Shown in pieces: positions 59,096 to 64,000 of a stretch of 64,000 bases of DNA. Under the pieces are notes generated by a model that worked only from the letters and a program-made list of their open reading frames with translations, made no database searches and was not told the DNA's origin. The stretch covers positions 49,131,056 through 49,195,055 of the forward strand of contig NC_062219.1 of the NCBI RefSeq assembly GCF_902686445.1, written 5' to 3'. The DNA comes from Sciurus carolinensis. Taxonomy: Eukaryota; Chordata; Mammalia; Rodentia; Sciuridae. The number at the start of each line of letters is the position of its first letter. Position 1 is the first letter of the stretch. The position numbers and the translations under genes are program-made.

Positions 59096-61240
59096 ATACT
59101 TCTCCTCCCACTCAAGTAGCAATTAATAAACTATTTTTATTGTGCTTATTAATTGTGTCAGCTTTCCCAAAAATCCTCTAGAAATTTAAGTTTTCTTCCT
59201 TCTCATCAAAAACAAAAAGAAGAAAACCAAATTCCAACTTGAGTACAGTGTTTGTGTACACTTCGTTCTTAACAATTTCTTATAAAATTTCACTTACTGA
59301 AGTTGCTGTTATATTTTTTAGTTCATGTATATTAAACTTCACTCTCTGTTACATAACATTCTATGGACTTTGTCAAGTACAGTTATATTTCCATCACTTC
59401 AGGAAAAAAAAAAGTAAAAATTCCCCTAAAACCAACATGAATGGAGCATAAAACTAATCTAAAATTTGGTTTAAAGACATAATGCCTCTTTAGGTAAATA
59501 GTTACTTTTTTTAAATTATAAGAAGGAAGAAGGTAAAGCCATCTATGGAAGAAAATGTGCATCCCTCTATAATCTGTTTAGATGCTTTCTCTGATTAGAT
59601 CCTGATTGCAAATCAACTGTAAGAATTCACAATTCAAGCCCTAGCCTGGGAACTCTTTTCTGAGCATCGGGAAGCTTCATTTGTTTCCCTTGCTCACACT
59701 ATGCACTAAGACCTTGTAAGGGTGCCCAACTGTCTATCGACTGAATCAACTTCTCTCTTCAGCAAGACTGGCGACAGTGGATTCTCTAATGGCCTCACTG
59801 AGTCACTGATCAGGGAAGTTCTCTTTCACATCTTTCAGAAATCTCCTAGTCTTTTCAGGCTCCATTCCCCATTCCCATTAGATTATTCCAGTGTTTCTCA
59901 TAGACCTACTACAGAAGCACAGCTGATGCCTACTAACTTTTTTTTTCTTCTGCCTTGAGAAAGTAAAGTTCACCTTAATACAACTAAATTATTATCCTGA
60001 TACTGAAGTAAAAATGTCTGAAATACAGGAAAGGAAGTCTTTATGCCATAAAAAATTTTAGCAATTAATGAAACACAGTGCACCCTATAGCTTTTTTTTT
60101 CTTTGTAGACTTGTTCATGTTCACAGAGTTTCATAATTTCTTAGAGTATTCTTGTTCCTTTAGCAGCATCAGCATGAAAACTGAAGTCAATCAAGTTGTT
60201 AAGGTTCCAGAAGATCAAGAAGGGCTTAGGAATTCTGATGTGGTATCATACTGTGAAACACTATGGGGCAACACTCTTTGCCATCCTCCTACACTTTCAA
60301 CCTCAGAATCATTATATAGGCAAATTTGGAGCAGTATTAATAGGAAACATCAATCAGAATTTCAGAGTGATCCACAATCACAGTTTGCCTGGATCTGCCC
60401 CATTTTTGACAGTGAAAGCTCCTGAAATTCCCATCAGCCCCTAGAACATTGAAACAGTTGCTGAACTCATATAGGGTCAGCAAACCTGAATTTTGGACCA
60501 AACTTTAATTTCCTCAACTGTAACAAAGTAAAAAGATATCCTTTTTTAAAACAGTTTTCCAAGGAGAAAATTATTTACAACCAGTTTTCCATAGTCATTG
60601 ATTGTGCATTCATTGATTCAAACAACTATGAATCAAAAGTATTCAAAATAAGTTGTATCTGTACTGAACATGTACAAATTGATTTATCATTATTTCTTTA
60701 TTTTTAACTATTTATATAACATTTACATTGTATTAGATACTGTGAGTAACCTAGAGATGACTTAAAGTATACGAATGAATATACTTAGATTATATGGAAA
60801 GAGTATGCTGTTTTATATAAAATTGCAACATTCAAGGATTTGGGCATCTTCAGGGGGTGGGGCAATTTTAGAACCAACTCCCCCACAGACACCAAGAAGC
60901 AGATGTGGGATAACTATAATGATTTAAATTATTTAGTATAATTTTATACACATTATGATACTGATAAAGTATCAACCTTTATTGTTGTTCATGATGAATT
61001 TCTTGGCATTGAGTACTTCTTGGGTTTAATCCTATAGTCTTTGGTGGTATTGATAAAATGAGATAATTAGAAGCACACTGCTAAGTATAGTGAGCATGTG
61101 ATCCCAGAATCAATAGCTTTAGATTTCTAAGCAATTTCTCTACTGAGAAATTAAATCCTTGGAATATTTTATGCAGGAAAATTCAGGAACATGCTTCATG
61201 GGAAATACCACTGGAAATGGAGCTAACTAGGTAGTGGTTG
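59096..61240. other. Non-coding stretch with no recognised gene
   Basis: No gene is recognised. The longest plus-strand frame in the window (60078-60425, 115 codons, starting MHPIAFFFFVDLFMFTEFHN) overlaps an 82-codon frame in another phase (60196-60444). Neither shows a known domain, and a T-run inside the first explains its Phe stretch. Another frame lies at 59722-59958. Confidence 0.45.
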
Positions 61241-61244
61241 AGCT

Positions 61245-61460
61245 AACTAGGTGTGGCTCTAACAGAAAAACCTGGCTTCAACTCCTGACTTCACTTTATA
61301 GATTGCCCAACTCAGTACTCTGAGCTTCAGTTTTCCCTTCAGCATAGTAGCCATGGTAATGCTGATCTCACAGGGTTTGGGGGATTCATAAGAGGATGAC
61401 ACTTACAAATTGCTTAGCTACTACCTGGCCATTAGAAAGTGCTCCATAAATTTTGTGAAT
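61245..61460 (+). mobile_element. MIR SINE relic
   Basis: 'aacctggcttcaactcctga', 'ctgagcttcagttttccctt', 'atgctgatctcacagggttt', 'gacacttacaaattgcttag' and 'ggccattagaaagtgctcca' follow nearly the whole MIR consensus. Confidence 0.8.
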
Positions 61461-61461
61461 A

Positions 61462-61640
61462 ATAATATGTAATATTTATTAAGTGCTAATAATGTATCAT
61501 ACACTGTTCCAAGAATTGTCATGTATTACCCAAATATTCCAAGTAATTATGTGAGACAAATATTGTTATTTTCTTCATATGATAGGTTTGAAAACTGAAG
61601 TATAGAAAGCTTAAGGAGCCTATATTCAAGTTACCCAATA
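61462..61640 (-). mobile_element. MIR SINE relic, opposite orientation to its neighbour
   Basis: 'tttattaagtgctaataatg', 'cactgttccaagaattgtca', 'atgtgagacaaatattgtta' and 'ttgaaaactgaagtatagaa' read as the complement of MIR. It directly adjoins the plus-strand MIR. Confidence 0.75.
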
Positions 61641-61664
61641 GAGAGTATGTGATTAAGATTCTTC

Positions 61665-62325
61665 AAAAGAGGCTGGTGGAGTTGTAAATCGGTGCAGCCT
61701 CTGGAAAACTGTGGAGATTCCTCAGAAAACTTGGAATGGACCTACCTTTTGACCCAGTTATCCCCCTCCTCTGTTTATACCCAAAGGACTTAAAGCATAC
61801 TACAGTAAAGCAGTCACATCAATGTTTATAGCAGCTCAATTCACAATAGCTAGATTGTGGAACAAACCTAGATGCCCTTCAACAGATGAATGGATAAAGA
61901 AACTGTGGTATGTATACACAATGGAATATTATTCAGCCATAAAGAAGAATAAAATTATGGCATTTGCAGATAAATGGATGGAATTGGAGAATATCATGCT
62001 AAGTGAAATAAGCTAATCCCAACAAATCAAAGACCGAAAGTTGTCCCTGATAAGTGGATGATGATATATAATGGGGGTGGGTGGTGGGGGTGAGAGAAGA
62101 ATGGAAGAACTTTAGATTATGTAGAGGGAAATGAGACGGAGGAGGGGCAGGGGTATGAAAGCTGGTGGAATGAGACAGACATCATTACCCTATGTACATG
62201 TATGATTACATGAATGGTATGAATCTACATCGTGTATAATCAAAGAAATGAAAGGTTGTACCCCATTTGTGTACAATGAATTAAAATGCAGTCTGTAAAA
62301 GTAAATAATAATAATAATATTAAAA
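61665..62325 (+). mobile_element. 5'-truncated sciurid-type L1: ORF2 C-terminus and 3' UTR
   Basis: The frame 61822-62016 encodes FIAAQFTIARLWNKPRCPS, WIKKLWYVYTMEYYSAIKK and WMELENIMLSEIS, the L1 ORF2 C-terminus up to its natural stop region. Upstream the frame is shifted. The 3' UTR has a G-rich tract ('gggggtgggtggtgggggtg', 62074-62093) and ends 'gtaccccatttgtgtacaat', with an (aat)n tail near 62310. It is less diverged than the copy at 25.9 kb. It cannot encode a full ORF2. Confidence 0.93.
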
Positions 62326-64000
62326 AATATAATTACAACAAACTTAGTTTAAATATTTAACTGGAATTTATATGTAAGTCTAGAATCAAGCCACACCTCA
62401 TTCTATCTTATAGAACATAACATAAATACTCTGATGAACTTGAACAGAGGAGCTTGACTTTATAGATTGAGAAATACTGAGGAAATCAGAAACAGAACAA
62501 AAACAGGTTGGTCATTTCAAAGTTATTTTCCTCATACAGGTTAATGCAGAGGGGACTTTCTTACTATACTAGCAAAAGTTGACCTATTTGAAGATTTGGC
62601 ATGCTCTATCTATTTTAAACTATCTATCTATCTATCTAACATCTCCTGATTTCTTGGAAAGTCAGATAAAGAACTTAGTTTTAACTTGAAGGCATGGAAT
62701 TTCAGCATGACTAACTCCATTTTGATTTGATATATTTGGAATATTGTAGTAGCCCAGTTCAAATCAATGGCCTTTATCAAACAAAAGCATCAGACTCCAG
62801 AATTCAAGTTACTAACCACTACACTGCTATTAGAGTATCCCAGTGGTAGAGCCCAGAGAGGTAAGAAAAGGAGGGAAAGAGAGACTTGAATACCTGCTTT
62901 TTGGAAGTAAGGGATAGAGATATTTTGTTAGTAGATTGGATGTTGAGAGACCAAAGGGTGGAACAGAAATCACAAACACACTGGCCTTCCTAATCAAAGG
63001 ACAAATGTGTACGCAAAGAAATCACTACTAATTACTTCTGGGGGTAATGGAAGGTTTTATGCATAGTTCACCAACACAAAGGTGATGAGGTTTTCAAAGC
63101 TTACAGGCATAAACCCTTAAGATATGTTTTTTTTATCATATGTGAATTATATCTCAAGTAAATAAAAAGTTTAAAAAGGCTTATCTGACTCCAGAGGTTT
63201 TGACATTTAAATACAATTAAGTTTATGATAGATTACTTTCAAGGATCTAAGTTTATATTGTTGACATAGTACTTAAGGAAAAAATATGTAATTTCTTTTT
63301 TTTTTTAAATAAAGGCCTTTTCTTAAGAAAATTTCTGAAGGTTTTGTTTGCTTTGTTTACTGATCTCTGAAGACTCACATGGTCTACTTAATACTTTTTA
63401 TTTGCCAGAATGCTGTTTCAGAGAGAAAGATCAATACAATTTTAGGAGAGAGCCTATGTGGAAATACTATTTATTTACATTTCCTAGTTTTTATTTAACT
63501 GTCAGGATTATTCCCAAATATTGTGTGCCATGCTTGCATAAGTTAGAGATGAGAAAAATAGTGAAAATTTTGTAATGCCTGTTTATAATGGAACTTTTTC
63601 CATTATTATTATCCTCCTGGTTGTTGATGCAAGAGGAGCTATAAGAAGATGGGAAGGAGAAGAATAAACTTAATGAGTTGAATAAACTGAAATAAGTAGA
63701 GGTTAATGAATTTTAAATAAAATAAATGCATTTCTGGATGACAAGTCAAATTGGTTAAGTGATTTTTAAATTAAAGAGCATATTTGGGGATTTATGTAGG
63801 TGTGACAAATGTATAGGTTATTAGATATGGTTGAGAGTATTGGGCATAAGCTTTGTTCATGTTGAAATCCATAAAATCCAGGGGCTCTAAGAACGATCAC
63901 ATATGAATCTACAGCAAAGAATGAAAGATGAAATATTGGAAGGTGTTAGACTTCATACGTCATAAGGTCAAAAGAGTAACTGGATAATTAAGAAAACAAG
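62326..64000. other. Non-coding stretch with minor repeat relics
   Basis: No gene is recognised. A short (CTAT)n tract lies at 62620-62638, a small minus-strand MIR piece at about 62780-62830 ('cagactccagaattcaagtt', 'ctaaccactacactgctatt'), and an L1M 3' terminus at 63040-63178 listed separately. The rest is AT-rich. Confidence 0.5.
63040..63178 (+). mobile_element. L1M 3' terminus relic
   Basis: 'catatgtgaattatatctca' followed by 'agtaaataaaaagtttaaaa' is the standard end of L1M 3' UTRs, preceded by diverged sequence. The left limit is approximate. Confidence 0.55.

Noticed and set aside
61822..62016. 64-codon conserved-looking frame
   Set aside because: L1 ORF2 C-terminus of a truncated copy.

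Overview
This window is ordinary, AT-rich, non-coding mammalian nuclear DNA. No protein-coding exon, intact gene or functional RNA gene can be supported on either strand; every long reading frame is either a piece of a retrotransposon, a translation of simple repeat, or unrecognisable and short. The host is most likely a squirrel-family rodent (Sciuridae). Composite B1-like/ID-like SINEs recur (head resembling 7SL/B1, then a tRNA-like tail reading roughly 'ctggggatgtggctcagtggttaa'), together with stand-alone ID elements and L1 3' ends of a type I associate with sciurids. I cannot name the species, chromosome or nearest gene; the window could be intergenic or lie in a large intron. Layout: 1-8.6 kb holds an L1 3' end (minus), ancient MER5, L2 and MIR relics, and then the longest repeat-free stretch (about 5.7-8.6 kb), which contains the best candidates for conserved regulatory sequence (a CpG-bearing patch with a strong splice-donor-like site, a homeodomain-motif-rich block and an E-box/TAATTA cluster). 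8.6-12.2 kb is an old L1M element broken by purine and TA repeat expansions and by a solo LTR with an exact 5-bp target duplication. 12.2-24.9 kb is mostly unannotatable sequence with an ERV1-like LTR, a MaLR-like LTR, MIR and L2 relics. 24.9-27.3 kb holds MLT1/MaLR LTRs and sciurid-type L1 3' ends. 27.3-39.4 kb carries several SINEs, microsatellites, a perfect 36-base hairpin, a poly(A)-only insertion and another L1 3' end. 39.4-42.1 kb holds an L2 relic and a second LTR with an exact 5-bp target duplication. 42.1-46.9 kb is a nearly full-length but dead L1M carrying five later insertions, one of them a 37-base copy of the 5' exon of tRNA-Tyr flanked by a target-site duplication and lacking an A-tail. 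49.9-64 kb is LTRs, L2, MIR, SINEs, a probable ERVL-like block and a further L1 3' end. How the parts relate: the L1 machinery is the common driver. It made the L1 copies themselves, the SINE and ID insertions, the tailless tRNA fragment and the poly(A)-only insertion, and nesting order gives relative ages (L2/MIR/MER5 oldest, then L1M and MLT1, then sciurid MaLR-like LTRs and L1s, then composite SINEs and ID). Repeat family names come from recognition by eye against remembered consensus patterns, not from a search, and most boundaries are approximate to tens of bases.
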